NCBI GenBank assembly: GCA_964020975.1
Contig: OZ026623.1
Span: 82,125,123-82,189,122 of the forward strand
DNA: 64,000 nt
Direction: 5' to 3'
From: Hermodice carunculata
Lineage: Eukaryota; Annelida; Polychaeta; Eunicida; Amphinomidae
Shown piece after piece: positions 36,000 through 49,275 of this stretch. Below the pieces are notes generated by a model, which saw only the letters and a program-made list of their open reading frames with translations, searched no databases and had not been told where the DNA came from. The position numbers and the translations under genes are program-made. Numbering within the stretch: position 1 is the stretch's first letter; every line of letters starts with the position of its first letter.

Positions 36000-38900
36000 G
36001 GACCTGTGAACATTTGGACGGTTTTCGACTTGGAATGATTTTTCCCTATGATATTGATGTGTAATGGCCTCACTACCATTCTTTTAATTGCATGTGCTGT
36101 TGTAGCAGCAATCTTCCCTTCTTGATGTGCGTGTCACGATGCATAATCTGCCTGGTCTGTAGTTCTTTGGCACAGAAAGTTACCTTATCAGTGGTTACTT
36201 TTTAGTCACTTTCGTTGTTAGGTTCTTCCCTGTGATTTTCCTGCTTTCTTCCCTAAAATAACTTGTCAGGAGCCAGAAAGTAACAAATGGGTATAAAACT
36301 ATGGGTTTGCTCATTTAAAGAAGTTGTAATGGAACAATTTGCGGGTGTGGGGGTGGCTGTGGCAGTGGTGGTGGTCACAATTATTGATGTTAATTTTTTT
36401 TCTGAGAAACATTAAATTTATATACTTTGCTTTGAAATCTTTGGAGTACCGATATCTACTTTTTTGGCGGGCGTGGGGATGGAGTTGGGGACAGCTAATA
36501 TTTGCTAATGGGACATTAAGATGTATGCCTTGATGTATGTGTGTGCCTTTTATGTTGACCATCATTGAAATAAGTCTGATTATGTTCCGTTTTGCAGTAC
36601 GTGTGATGGTGTTGCTTTATATATTTGTTAATGGCCATACATGGTTTCCTACATATGTACTAGCATTGTCAGTAAAAGGTAATATGAGTAGCGTAATGGT
36701 GTTATAGCCTAATATTACTGGCAAATTTCTTTCAATTTCTCCAATTCTTCTGTCTCCTCTCCATGTGTCAAAAGAATAAACTTGTAGTCTTGTTAATTGC
36801 CCTTGTTATGGTACCTTCCTACAGTAGGGTGATCAAATTCAATGTCGCCCACGAATGCACAATCAAAGTATCAGCAATAATAAAAGGAGTGTGTGTATGG
36901 TACATGTGTTTGGTCCGTTATGAGCGGTCCAAAGCATCCATACATGTGCATCTTTATCATTTCATTATGTACATGATCATTTAGTAAATTTGTGATAAAC
37001 AAAGATGCATACCTTCTGAGAAAAAATCTGATTCCAGACACATTGCTTACTAGTACAAGTTTCCTCATTGAAGCCCAAGCACACAGCCGGTTCAATTTTT
37101 GATAGGATTGCAGGAATATGGTTACAAAATTCACCTAATCTGAAATTAAATAATAATCCTTAATCAGATAACAATGTCTGAAGTGCCATCTGTTCACCCA
37201 GCAAGACATATACAATGAGCTATGACTATATATCCATCCTTGTTTAGCAGTACCAAAGCCTTGTGTGGTGTATCATGCACACAGTAGTGTGTGTGTATGT
37301 GGGGGGGGGGGTAACTTCTGCTTTCAGAAACATAGCTGATATCCTTTTTCAACATGTTGGAACCAAATCAGTTGTACACTGCAGCTGAAGTATTGGCAAG
37401 CCTTTGCAGGCCTTTAAGGACTTCTGCGCCATTATTGTGTCCCTAGTGAACAGATAAGAACCAGGGCTGTCTATAAGATATGTGTACAAATGTCCATGCC
37501 CGGCAGCAGGCCACAGGCAAGGATCATACATCGACCTATCACTTAACAAATAAGGCTCTAGAAATGGTATTTATCTCTTGCTACACCTTGATGGTCCAGT
37601 AGTTTTAGCTTAATACTTGATAGCGTATGAAGCAAATATTGATTTGCTGTGTATTGAAAGAGATGCTGCCGAGTGAATTTTTATTGCAGCGGCCTCTAGT
37701 GACCATACATGAAGGGATTGAGACAGGGTGGATAACACTGTGACATCCCCTAATTTGGAATCACAAAGGCGTGCGGCTCATTAAAGGTGCGACCGGATTG
37801 ACAAGTGCCACTCTCCCTGTTGGGCGGTGGAACAGAACAGTGGAACTTTGGAGTATGGTCTAGCGGTCACAGCGGGCTTCGGATCTTTTAGCCAGCGTGT
37901 TGAAAAGGGTAAGTGTATCTTCTGACTTTCTATGGAAAAGTTACTAATGTTGAAATGAGTTAAGATATACTTACCTGATTCAACCATGGTTGGAGGTCTG
38001 GAAAGTCCAAATTTTCACTGTACGTGTTCACGTAGCATGTTTAGCTAGGCGTTAATAAATATTGGGTGATCTTGGTCATGGTCCCGAGCCAAAGGCCAAT
38101 TTGATTAAATATGTAGGGTAAATATTAGGGAAAAGTTCAAGTCAAAATAAACAGAACTAAAATACGTCCGTGGTTTCTAGGTGTAATTTAGCAGTGGTTA
38201 TAAATTTCATGTTATAAATACCTCGTGGCGGGCCGGTAAGTTGGCTCCCGTAGTACACGTGGTTTGGTCATTTTTCTATAATAATGGGTCGTCAAAGATG
38301 AATAATTGTTAAGGGCATATGAACGTCCTATTATGGAGCAAGGATAAGTGATTTTCGTGACAGTCCAAATAAATATAACAATGTCTGTTATGAAGACTGA
38401 ATAACGGAGATTGCCTTTAGCTAGCTCGGATTATGGTCAAGTTTTGCGCTGGTTAGTGAGCCTTTTCAGACGTTTCTTAAGTATTAACGGCCAGAATAAA
38501 GAGGTGTGAACCACGAGGGTAAACTTGTCTTGTTCTGGAGGTTCTTGTTGGAGTCTTGTAGACTAGGGATTTGAAACGTAATTGATTAGTGCAAAACATT
38601 CATTTAACATGAATTCACATTTTTAAACAAAGACGAGAGAAAATAATTGGGAGAAGATATTTCTTGGAATCGCTATATGCTGATTAAAAATGGATATCAG
38701 AACCATTTTCCATGAAAGAAAATTCTATTTTTCTGCTCGGGAACACTGTAAGCAGTTCTGTAATTTGATCTCGTTAAGTCTTAAAAATGGTATTGTAAGA
38801 ACGAGTTTCTGGTCATGGAACTGAAATATATATATATTTATAGGAGAGTAAACTAAATACTGGTGAGCAAATTGGGAATATATTCCAAATTTCCATTCTG

Positions 38901-41900
38901 TAGTCATGGTTGAAAAAATTACAATACTAATCTTGGAGAAATATTTGTGTGGTGTGCCCTCTAGTGGAAAAACCAAGAAATACAGTTTATTCTGAATATG
39001 TATATGTTTATGATTGAAAGGTTAAAATGCATTGTTTAAAATCGAGAAAGACATTAAAAGTAGTGAAACCAATAGGTTTCTCCCATTTCTGATGTGGAGT
39101 TATAGTCATACTGGTAATAGAAGTCTTAGGGTTAAATAGAGAAATTTGAAACTATAGATCAAGTGTTAAACCTGGTAGAACAGGTTTTCCTGTTCATTAT
39201 ATATGCAAATTCTTTATGCTCTACCTGAAGATTTAACCCCATTCCTATTTTTACTATAGTAAGAATTAGGCAGAGAAAACTGAACACATAAATTATGTTA
39301 ATGAGGTAAAAAATTGCCTGAAAAGACTTCAGTTGAAGTTTCATTAATTTTATAGAATTATTTTACAAAGTATACTTGTGTCATGGAAATCATAATAAGT
39401 TATGATATTTCAAAAGCATTCCATAGAGATTATGTACTTTTATTTTATGTTGACCTTAAATATCACAATATTGAAATTCATTTTTATAGTTGTTTTGAAC
39501 GTTGACTCTTTTCACTTCCAGAAGATATTTAATATGGATGGTCCTATTGGAAAAACAGGTAGCTGGATTTCTGATAGTTGATTTTTCAGGAAATGGTATC
39601 CATAAATTATGATAATTTACCGGAAGTAACCTTCAAGGTCAAGGGTCATGGGAAGTGACATCACATTTAAAGGTCAACTCTCATTCTTTTACTATGTGGT
39701 TAAATGTTGTTACATTGGTCTTCATGAGTTGATTTTGTGTTACATTGGTCTTCATGAATTGATAATGTTGAAACATTTGTATCCTCTTTTACATTTGAGT
39801 TCTGATTGAAGTTTTTCTTAAAGGAACACACTTCCACAATGATTATAGTATGAAAATGTTCAGGCAACTTTTACTCAGTATATACATATCAAACTTTCTC
39901 CAGGATTATCTTTGGGATAAGTTTAGGGTTTTTCTAAATTTGGGAAGATTTATTAAGTGGGTTGGACTTAAGAAATTAAATTGTTATTTAAGTTAAATAC
40001 TTAATAGTTAACTCACCAGTTGAAGTTTTCGTATCACATAGTATTCAGTATCTTGCAAAATAAAACATTTTGCAATCCTGAAATATTTGACAAGGCAAAC
40101 ATGGTATAGCTTTCACTGCTGCATAAATTATCCAGTTACTTTACGGAGTATCTAATTATAATAATATTGAATATTTATGAAATGACAAATGAATAAATTA
40201 TCTATTTATACATGGATATAAACAATGAAATTTATAATTGAAATATTATAAGAAGTCTGAGTGAAGAACTATTAAATCTTAGACGGAAATTATATATATT
40301 GATGTTATTAAAATTGTTTTGATGAACTCATAAATATTATAAACTGGGACCATCTTGTTAAGGCTTAGGGTACTTTAAGAGGTATTTTTCTTTAAATATG
40401 GCCAATTTTATTCCAAATTTGTTAACCCTTGTGGGTTTTTCCTCTTAAGGTTTACCTAACCCTTTCAAGATGAATATTCTTTGACAATTGATCTATGAAA
40501 TTAGATCAGCATTTATTTTTGACTTATTCCGACTTGGAATACCCTTAGAGAAATTTTTTATTAAATTATTATACAAGAAATAAATATTTTTTTTATTATA
40601 ATAGGGAAAGTCTCTGACTCTGGTTTTTGTTGAGTTGCAGTGCAAATACTTGAGCCACGGGGGTTAAGTCGGAAAGCCAAAGCTGATACTTCACCTTTCC
40701 TGAGTGGCCGACCTTTCCTGAAAATTGAATGTTTATATGCTGTGGTGAGAACTTGAACAAATCCAGGTTGTGACAACTTTACACATCAGTATGAACATTC
40801 TTATCTTTTGAATTTAATAGAGGTTTACACTTATAGATTTTTTTTCTTCCCCTTTTGACATTTAAGTAACTCAGGCTCATTTACATAAGAAATTTTACAT
40901 TTGAACATTTTTGGATTGGTGAGATTGGAAATTATACTCAATACTTTGGATTCAGATTTTCATACAGAATTCATCATATCACTTCAGAACTGGGAAGCTT
41001 TAGTGAATAATAAATAGGTTAGAACTAATTTTATTCCAAATTAAATAATTAAATTTGGTTTTAATCTATAAAAATACTTTGGCCGATTAAATTTTTAGTA
41101 AGTTAGGATTGGATCGTCGTTGGACCTTGGTACTCTGTAATGGCTTCACTCTTTAACATTCTTCATTGTGAGGGCAATGCTCATTCGTCATTGTCACCTT
41201 CAAGACAACATTGTAATTGGAAATTTAATTGTTTTAGTTTGTAAACTGATAGGTCTCCAGTAATAAATTTTATTTTGTATACAACTTAAATCTTCTTGAT
41301 TGTTCTTCCACTACGGGTCACTGGCATCTAAGTTTAAAAAATCCTAGAGCCGGCATAGGAATGTCCGCTTTAGGTTAATAGCCTCTTCAGTGAAATTTGA
41401 TAAGTTAATATAATGGCTCTGAAAAAAAATGAGGCTATTACACGTACACCAATATGATGAAATTATAATGAGAAATAGTTTGTAATCCAAATTATGGTCC
41501 TACACAAATATTTGTTTTGATATTTGATATATTCTCTTGGAATAATATTATAAAGCAATTAATAAACAAGTTGAAGACGAAAGTCAAAAAAGGGCGAAAA
41601 TAAACTTGATTGTTCTGGGAATAGATGCCGTGACCCCTACATGCCTTGTTCTCAGCTTTTATACACCATGACACATCTGAAGATGCGAAAGCAAAGCATA
41701 AATATTGACAGTCTAAAATGCCTATTCCTCATGTATGATTCTTGTATTCTTAGCAAGATACGATGATACATGTTCCATTGCGTTGTTGTCAAACTGCCTA
41801 AACATTATTTTATATTGTGGATGTTCTTTGGTGGCAGGTGTCAGAAACAGTAATAGCGCCTCACCATGAGGTGGACTGAGTACTCCCCAAAAATGAGCAA

Positions 41901-42140
41901 AACATTCCCAGTGGTAACTATGTATACTGTCCTTTCATCCTTACCCATTGTTAATACTTCTTGCAATTGTTTAGAAAAACAACGTAAGCTGTTAATATAT
42001 ACATTACACATATGTAAAAACTTGGGATGACAAGCCCCTATTTAACTGATACAGTACAGATGTTTTGGCTGAAGTGGAGCTGAAAGTGATGACGGAGGCA
42101 ATTTCTGAAAAGCAATACACAAAAATCCCAGCATGATATT
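36000..42140. other. Long non-coding stretch
   Basis: Only short AT-biased frames. The stretch 38.6-41.3 kb is especially poor in CpG and coding signal. The 30-bp duplication at 39708 is the only structure that stood out. Confidence 0.45.
39708..39767 (+). repeat. 30-bp tandem duplication
   Basis: TGTTACATTGGTCTTCATGA begins at 39708 and again at 39738; the 30-base units differ at about three positions. Confidence 0.75.
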
Positions 42141-42191
42141 AAAATATCCTATTCTCATGTGTCAGTTATGAATGTAGGAATAGGATATTTT
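42141..42191. repeat. Perfect 14-bp stem-loop
   Basis: AAAATATCCTATTC (42141-42154) and GAATAGGATATTTT (42178-42191) are exact inverses around a 23-base loop. Confidence 0.6.
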
Positions 42192-45100
42192 GAAAATTTC
42201 ACAAACTTCACACTTTGCTTTTCTGTCGTTCTGGTGAAAATTTTCCATATATCCATTTGGCACAAAGCTATAGGCCTGTATCAATCCAAACATTTCAGAA
42301 AAACATTACTAATATTCACAAATTGGAACTCAATGATAACGGCAGTGGGATTCATGAGTTACCAATAAAGGAACATTTATCTCCAATATTAATGTGAAGA
42401 AACAAACATCACTCCTGACGTGAGACAGGGAGCCACACATAAGGTGCTGCAACCCAGCTCATACTTTGTAAACATGCCATATGGGCCCCTTGAAGGCCTT
42501 ATTTCTCCCCCCCCCCCCCGCCACTTTAGTCAGATATATCTGCATACGGTGTTCCAAATAATAGTGTATGCTTAATCTTCAGGTTTGTCATTTTTGTAGG
42601 CTATGCAAGTCATTAAATCAATAAATGGTAAGATGAAAAGCTCTAATTCTATCTAGATGGTTGAACATTGTTAATAGTTTACTCATGTGATCTGGTACAG
42701 AGTGCAGTAGGATAAAATATATGTTAAATATTTGGGTGTTAATTATCCAGGCTACAGTGTATGCACCTGCATCAATACTTTATCTTTACAGCTTCTTATT
42801 CTGGGTGCAAAGTCATGTTATAATGTACCATTTTTATTTTGGTACTGAATACAATATGAAAATGATGTTTTGAAAACAGAATAATGTAATAGTCATTTAT
42901 TCAGATTATAATGCATGCAATTATATAATGATATACGGTTTTAGATACCTTATAAGTACATATTATGAATAAGTTGTTTTTCCTGGTGAGTTAAAGTACT
43001 GCTGGTATTGAATATTATGAAAACATCCTCCTTCATTTTACAGTATTGATGCATTACAGTGCGTTTTCAAAGGCTCCTTTGGGTAGACCAGTAATGCTAA
43101 AGTGGAAATATATGTGACATAATGTATAAATTGTAAATTTATACTAGATATTGCTTTGCTTCAATGTAGTACTTTTTTCTTATACTTCAGATCACTAGTG
43201 GTCTTTTTCCTTCATACACTTCGGTTGCCAACTCCTTGCCTTAATTGCTCCGGGCTGGTTTTTTTCAGTTCGTTTGTTGATATCTTGCTTCGTTTCCTCC
43301 ATGGTTGTCTTGTCTTCCAGGTAGCCGGTTATAATGCTATCTTGCGTCTTCTGCTTTACAAATTGTTGAAATGCATGTCACATTGAAATCCATATTGCCA
43401 TTTCTTACTAGTTGATGGTGACTTGAGTTACAGGAAAGATCCAGTGTTAACTGAAATAGTCCAGAAAAAACTTTACCCACATTCATAAAGTCAACCCAGC
43501 AATGAGGACACAGTCCAACACAGTAACAGCCAGAGATTCAAGAATTAACGAAACATCAATATTTCCACTTGCAATACCAATGCGCAGATACAAATTTCTC
43601 TCCTGACATCAGTTCTCTCAACCTTTGAAATAATCTTCACTAACTACAAGCTTTAGTTTTTTCCAAAAACATATAGCCCAACCATCTAAAACCCAAAGTT
43701 TTTCTTTTGCACTAAAGATGAAAACAGAGACGATAGGCTTGGCCGCTTTTTTGGTGCTCCTGACTTGTCAGTCAGCTAAGCTGACTGCATGAGAGAGTAT
43801 GCCAGTACCGTTTTTGTTACATTTATGAATACAGAACATTATAAAAGCACTCTAACTCGAATATAACCGTAAGTCGGAGAACACAGCCTACAGCATAACA
43901 TAGCCAATGAGGTATTTATGAAAAAGCTTACAAAAACATTATCCACATAAACCAATTCCAGATTTGTCATCCCTGTTATCGTGAAATAGAAAACGAAGAC
44001 TCGAAGCACGTAGGTTGACCACCGTTAATCGTTTTTATTGGATACACGAAACGTCCACATGACTTACCACCGGCAAGCTCAAAACACTTAACCACTGTGC
44101 ACACCACACATCGTGTCCTTGAGTTCTATAAAGCTGAAATACTTTCACATTTTACTGATATATTCAATATCTGCAATTCATTTAACTGGTGAACACGAAT
44201 ACTACAACCCACATAAATATTTTACTTTTGTCTTTGATACAAACGAGACAACTTTAACATTGAAAGTTATGCAATTCATATCCATGAAAATCATCTTATT
44301 CACTTGTAATAATACATTTCGTGTCATTTATACTTTACTTGAACCACGTAATTTAAAATGTATTTTCTTACTGCCCAGCGAAACGTTTTACTACAAACAT
44401 ACCATATGTTTTACTGTGGCGCGTTAATATATATAAATACTTCACATCAAAATTCTCTCTCATTTCGTGATATTGGACATTACTGAATATATAACATAGC
44501 ACATATCAATATCTGTGCACCATTATAATCACACTAAAAAGGCATATCTTGAATCGTGAAGCAAGTTTTTTACTTGAAGTAGATATATATGTACTTTTTT
44601 GCAATGAGACATGTTATCAAAATTTCACAGCTAAACAAATAAAACTCATTTAATACGAGTAATAAGCGTTTTAAGCCATGTTTATTGTAAGAGAATGTGA
44701 ACAATGGCAAATACGGGCTAGTTTATGCCTCAAAATATCTATAAGCACAGCAGTCTGATTTCACAAGCCCAGTGCAAAATACACCATAAAATATATTTAC
44801 GGACGACATATAGCAATGAATATATGTCTTACATTGAAATTTGGCGGCCTATCCTACATTTCAACACATATTGGCGACTGGCAGAAATGAAGGCTCACAT
44901 ATACTCCTCATACTGGGAAGCTAGAAACAATACTCAAATATAAAAATGTTTTGCTCTAAATGGAAAATATCAGTAAAATACCAAAGTTGGCAGATTGCAA
45001 TAAAAACTTTCGCATTCGGCAATGTATGGCTATTTAAGGAAAAACGCACATGTTATACTATCCATTGGGACATAACTCCGCAAAAGCCTTGGGAGAGAAA

Positions 45101-47117
45101 TCCTTAAGAGCCCCAGCAAACATGAAATAGGAAAGACGTAAGCATCTGCCCCCAGTCACAATGCGCACTCACCCCCAGCGGTTATGCACCCCTCTTATAT
45201 TCATCCAGAAGGAGATCAGACACCTGTTGTGGTTACTTAACAAAGAGCAGATCCAGACAGCAACACCATTCAACAACAAAGAAAATTTTACATTGGTCTT
45301 CACCAAACAATTGCAAGTATACCACGAGATGGCAGAATTATCGCATTACAACACTATCGTACATATACAAGATCATGACCTCTGATGGTCAATATCATAT
45401 TTGACGCCATAAAGATGACAAGTATACTAAACTGAGACGTCAACATTCCAATATCAAATGGTCCTAGAAACAAAACAAAGCAAAATTTGCAAAAAGTGAG
45501 ACCCGCTTTTTGTATTTATTTCTTACAGTTTGTTTTAGCCACAAAAATTTCAAGCTTTGAATAAAAAATTTAAAAGCTTGAATTTGTTTCAAACTAAAAA
45601 AAAAAAAAGAAAAATTGTACGTTGGCTTTGCGTAATTGCAATATAAACGCAAGACAAGGGCACAAATGACAATGACAAAACAAAATTTTCCACTTTATGT
45701 ACTTTTCAAAAGTATCTAGTTTGTTGGGACTTATTTTTAGTTTATTATATTTTATCGCCTTGTTTGTGGACACCTATGCCATGCAGAAGTATATCCTTAA
45801 ACCACAAAGAGAATATAACCCTTAGGAAATATTTTGAGTGATATATCATTGCCAACGTCTTTTTTGAACTTTGCAATGCCTGATTGAAGGGTAGAGAATT
45901 CTCTGGTGTATCTGCTTCTGGCAAAGTCAGGGTTCCAGTGTGTCCCAACTGCTTTAAGCATTAAACGTGTTAACCTTAAATGCTTTAAAGGAAAATGATT
46001 CTTCCTCAGGCATTCAGCACAGGTATCATTGTCCACAAAATAGACAACTTGCCATTTCGTCTTTCAGCAGATCCTGCAGTGTTCAGAAGTGATGTTACCA
46101 GGCAACACATCGTTGTCTGTCACATACACACTTCACCTTCTATCTTAATTTGTACACATAAAGAATGGCTCTATGTATTTGAAATTCAATTCTGGCATGA
46201 AAGCTTTTCAACAGCATCCTGTGTGTCTTGAGTAAATATGCGAAAGCTCTGAGGTCGCATAATTTTTGCTAGGTTGCAGACCTTTGTTTGATAACCTTTT
46301 TTATTAAAACCAATTTTTTTTGGCAAGGGTAGTGGCTGTGCTCAGCTCTTATGCATTCATACGACCAGCAGTTTTTTCTTTTCTGTATACATGCTGTAAG
46401 ATGGAAAAAAACCTTCCTCCAAGTGTGTGTCTAAACACTTCTATCACATTGTATCCCATTGTTACTGTTTTCCCACCACTGTTTGGTAGAACGTTTTGTT
46501 TTACAGGTCCTGCATGTATGGTCTTTATGTCTAAAGTACTAAGGGGACAAAGGCCACTGAAATTGCCTACATTCTTTATCTTGCTCACCATACTGACAGC
46601 AATAACATTGCCTGTCATCAATTGAACAATTGCAAAATTATACCCATTGACAGAACCTTGAAGAATTTGCCTTGTGAATCACAAAAACAGTGACTCAGGC
46701 CAGTTGATCGAGACAGGTAACATCTAAAACATAGCATTTTGATGTGTCCTGTATGTCACATTTTTAAATAAAATGAAGTCTTTCTCTCTTTCTACACTTT
46801 TTATAAGACAAGCTGACTAATCTGGGCAGAAATAATAGCAAGTATGTATATTGCACTAAAAAAGGAATGCTAGTGGTTTTCATGATTTCTTTGATGCTGA
46901 CAACAATGCGGTATTGTGGTTATGATAAGTTCACTTTTCATCCTTCAACAGTACACCATGCAATATACGTAGTTTTCTATTCCTTTCACTCTGGTAGCCG
47001 GACTTATTGTGCTTTAGATATGTTTAGTGCCAAGCAGACTTTTTGGAAGTGTCAGAGAAAGAATCACATCAATGAAATATATGTGAAAAACAGTCATGCC
47101 AGCTCCCGTAAGCAGCC
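42192..47117. other. Non-coding stretch with a weak minus-strand coding-like patch at 45.8-46.6 kb
   Basis: The minus strand reads NDTCAECLRKNHFPLKHLRL at about 46030, and KNVGNFSGLCPLSTLDIKT with VIEVFRHTLGGRFFSILQHV at about 46400-46570. The two are in different frames and separated by stops. They could be scraps of one decayed gene or element; no family is recognised. Confidence 0.25.
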
Positions 47118-47290
47118 TTTTGAAAAGGGGGGTTCGTTTTGCAATGATAAAGTGACATTGGCGAGCGCCAAAGGCGCGAAGCTCTGCTAGGGGGGTCCGG
47201 GGGCATGCTCCCCCGGGAAATTTTTCAAAAAAGACCCCCTAAAAACAGCATTTCCTGCAATCTGAGGGGGGTTTTGCCCTTACTTTCTGT
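47118..47290. repeat. GC-rich double-hairpin repeat
   Basis: It opens with TTTTGAAAAGGGGGGTTCG, then GCGCC-AAA-GGCGC (47165-47177), then CCGGGGGCATGCTCCCCCGG (47197-47216, stem of 7 with a CATGCT loop), then AAAAAGACCCCCTAAAAA and a GAGGGGGGTTTTG stretch. The GC level is far above the surroundings. From general knowledge, sequences like GCGCC...GGGGGTCCGGGGGCATG are dispersed repeats in marine invertebrates; I cannot name the family. Confidence 0.55.
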
Positions 47291-47534
47291 CTTTCATATA
47301 TGCTTATTTCACGGCAAAAAATATTGAAGTGATTTACTTCAGTGATATCTATATAGAATACACTGCTTTGTATAGAAAAACTTTAAAAGTACTCGATGAA
47401 ATGCCTTGAAATTCGGGCCACGTGTTACCCTGGGCCCCCTGAGCGTGGTTTTCTCACCGTTTTTCATTTCGTTGGGCCAATCGATAAATATCGGCAATTA
47501 ATCGATTTTTAGGGCAAATCTTTTGTATTTTGCA

Positions 47535-47551
47535 TGACGTCATTATATAAG
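47535..47551 (+). promoter_or_regulatory. Possible core promoter: CRE next to TATA
   Basis: TGACGTCA (47535-47542, a perfect CRE/ATF site) lies one base before TATATAAG (47544-47551). About 65 bases downstream, CTACAT|GTAAGC (47617) could be a first-exon donor. No clear coding exon follows, so this stays a weak call. Confidence 0.25.
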
Positions 47552-47614
47552 GACAAGCGACGTAGATAGAGAGCCACCTAGCGTTCATCGCTGCGAGTTG
47601 TTTCTGACGTCTAC

Positions 47615-48215
47615 ATGTAAGCCTAGGCCTACATAGGCACTAGGCCCTGGAGCTCTACAAGTCTACTGAATTTGCGTGCATAGCCGATCATTGTCCACAT
47701 AATATACATTTTCTTGCATAAAGTTAGTTTTTTTAAGTGCAACATTAATAACTATCTTTCATTACTTGGTTTCATTGACAAATTCAATTTATTTGCATTT
47801 TGTTTGATGAAAATGTAGGACCTATGTAAAGGACAGTTGTAGGGCCTACATGTAGGTCTATATATAGGCCTATGCTTCTAAAATAATTTTTGAAATTCCA
47901 CTTGAAAACAGTAAACGTGAACACTAGCCGAAAACGCATTTTTAGCCGTCTGACGTGTAGGCTTTAGGCCTAGGACATAACAGAAAGACCCCCCCCCCCA
48001 ATATGACTTTGGAAAAAAATGCGGGAAAACACAACTTTCAGCTTTCCATTGTCCATTTTCCATGTAGGCCTACAGTGGGAGCGATTACAAGGACTTAATA
48101 TTAAAAATAATTAAAATCAATATTATTTGGTTGCACAACTTTGAAATACAGTCTTCCATGAAATCTTGAAATGAGTAATTCTTAATATAGATCTACCTGT
48201 AGGCCCACATGTAAT
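47615..48215. repeat. Cluster of TAGGCCTA-type words
   Basis: AGCCTAGGCCTACATAGGC, GGGCCTACATGTAGGTC, ATATAGGCCTATG, GCTTTAGGCCTAGG, ATGTAGGCCTACAG and CTGTAGGCCCACATG occur within 600 bases. The words are self-complementary and recur elsewhere in the window (for example 20139, 33072). They look like relics of one dispersed repeat. Confidence 0.45.
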
Positions 48216-48598
48216 TTTGTATTTGTTTGAACGCTATAATGATTACCCCTACTAGTATCAGAGATTTTATTTCTTGTCTTTATTCCCCAGTGAATCAGCC
48301 TACATTACAATGAATGTTATCAAAACGGTTGATCTTTCTTTCAAAAAACCCGTGATTTTCACGGGTATACGGCTAGTTCATTATAATTCTGATGAGATAG
48401 ACTATCCCTTTAGATTAATAAAGTATAATACTACAGATATTATCAATATGAATATGTACTTTTGTGTGTCCCAGACTGCCTTGTGAATTTTGAGATACAT
48501 TTCACACACAGTGACAATCACATTGCTGTCACATGTACCGAGGACAGCTTTTGAAGAGAATTTTTTCCTAGGTTTTTCTCAAATTAACACAGTAGTTG

Positions 48599-48680
48599 TG
48601 GCTTCCACCATGAAGAAATGAGTTATGGCTTCCATCGTAAAGAAAAGAGGCTATGCCTTTCATCATGTAGAATCAAGTTA
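48599..48680 (+). repeat. 27/28-bp tandem repeat, three units
   Basis: TGGCTTCCACCATGAAGAAA, TGGCTTCCATCGTAAAGAAA and TGCCTTTCATCATGTAGAAT start units at 48599, 48626 and 48654. Confidence 0.65.
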
Positions 48681-48696
48681 ACACTTTGCAGTCTTA

Positions 48697-48714
48697 GTCC
48701 GTATATATACGGAC
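48697..48714. repeat. 18-bp perfect palindrome
   Basis: GTCCGTATATATACGGAC equals its own reverse complement. It follows the 27-bp repeat by 16 bases, so both may be parts of one larger repeat. Confidence 0.7.
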
Positions 48715-49185
48715 CCTCCGTGATGATACAATATCAATATAACAATTTCATATTTGTATTCCTCGTGAAAAGACCTTTCCAACGAATACCAACATGTCAT
48801 GTCTACCACTAACGGTAAGTCAACAGCTTTCCGCGGGGCTTTTAATCATGTAATGCACGAGACTGGATCAACAGTTTTCAAGTTTGTGTCATGCAAAATG
48901 CACTATATAGCTGTTGACTCAGTCTTGGATACGGGGATGAACCTGAAAGAGTAAAACGTTTTACCATTCAAAAGGACAGCGTAGCTTCAAGTCAAAGCTC
49001 AGAAATTATTTAAAACATGAGAAACGAGCTCCACAATCATGAGTATATTTTATTTTGAAGATTTTGACGTTTTAAATGATAAATATCTATGAGGCAAAGC
49101 GGCGATATTAAAAGGGCGCCAATGATCAACATTCACTGCACCTGTGTACTAGGTGGCTGGCTTTAAATAAGTTTCACAATGTTAC

Positions 49186-49275
49186 TTGGGGGAGGAGGGT
49201 TCGTTTGACAAAAAGGGGGGTTCGTTTGAAAAGGGGGATTCGATTGAACCCCTCGAACCCCCCCCCCTGGTTACG
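49186..49275. repeat. GGGGGGTTCGTTTGA repeats ending in a C-run
   Basis: Three variants of GGGTTCGTTTGA are followed by AACCCCTCGAACCCCCC, the inverse of the first words, so the block can fold on itself. It shares GGGGGGTTCGTTTTG with the start of the repeat at 47118. Confidence 0.5.

Noticed and set aside
48274-48486. 70-codon frame behind a good 3' splice site
   Set aside because: The acceptor TTTATTTCTTGTCTTTATTCCCCAG is attractive, but the protein text (KPVIFTGIRLV...) matches no family I know and no partner exon was found.
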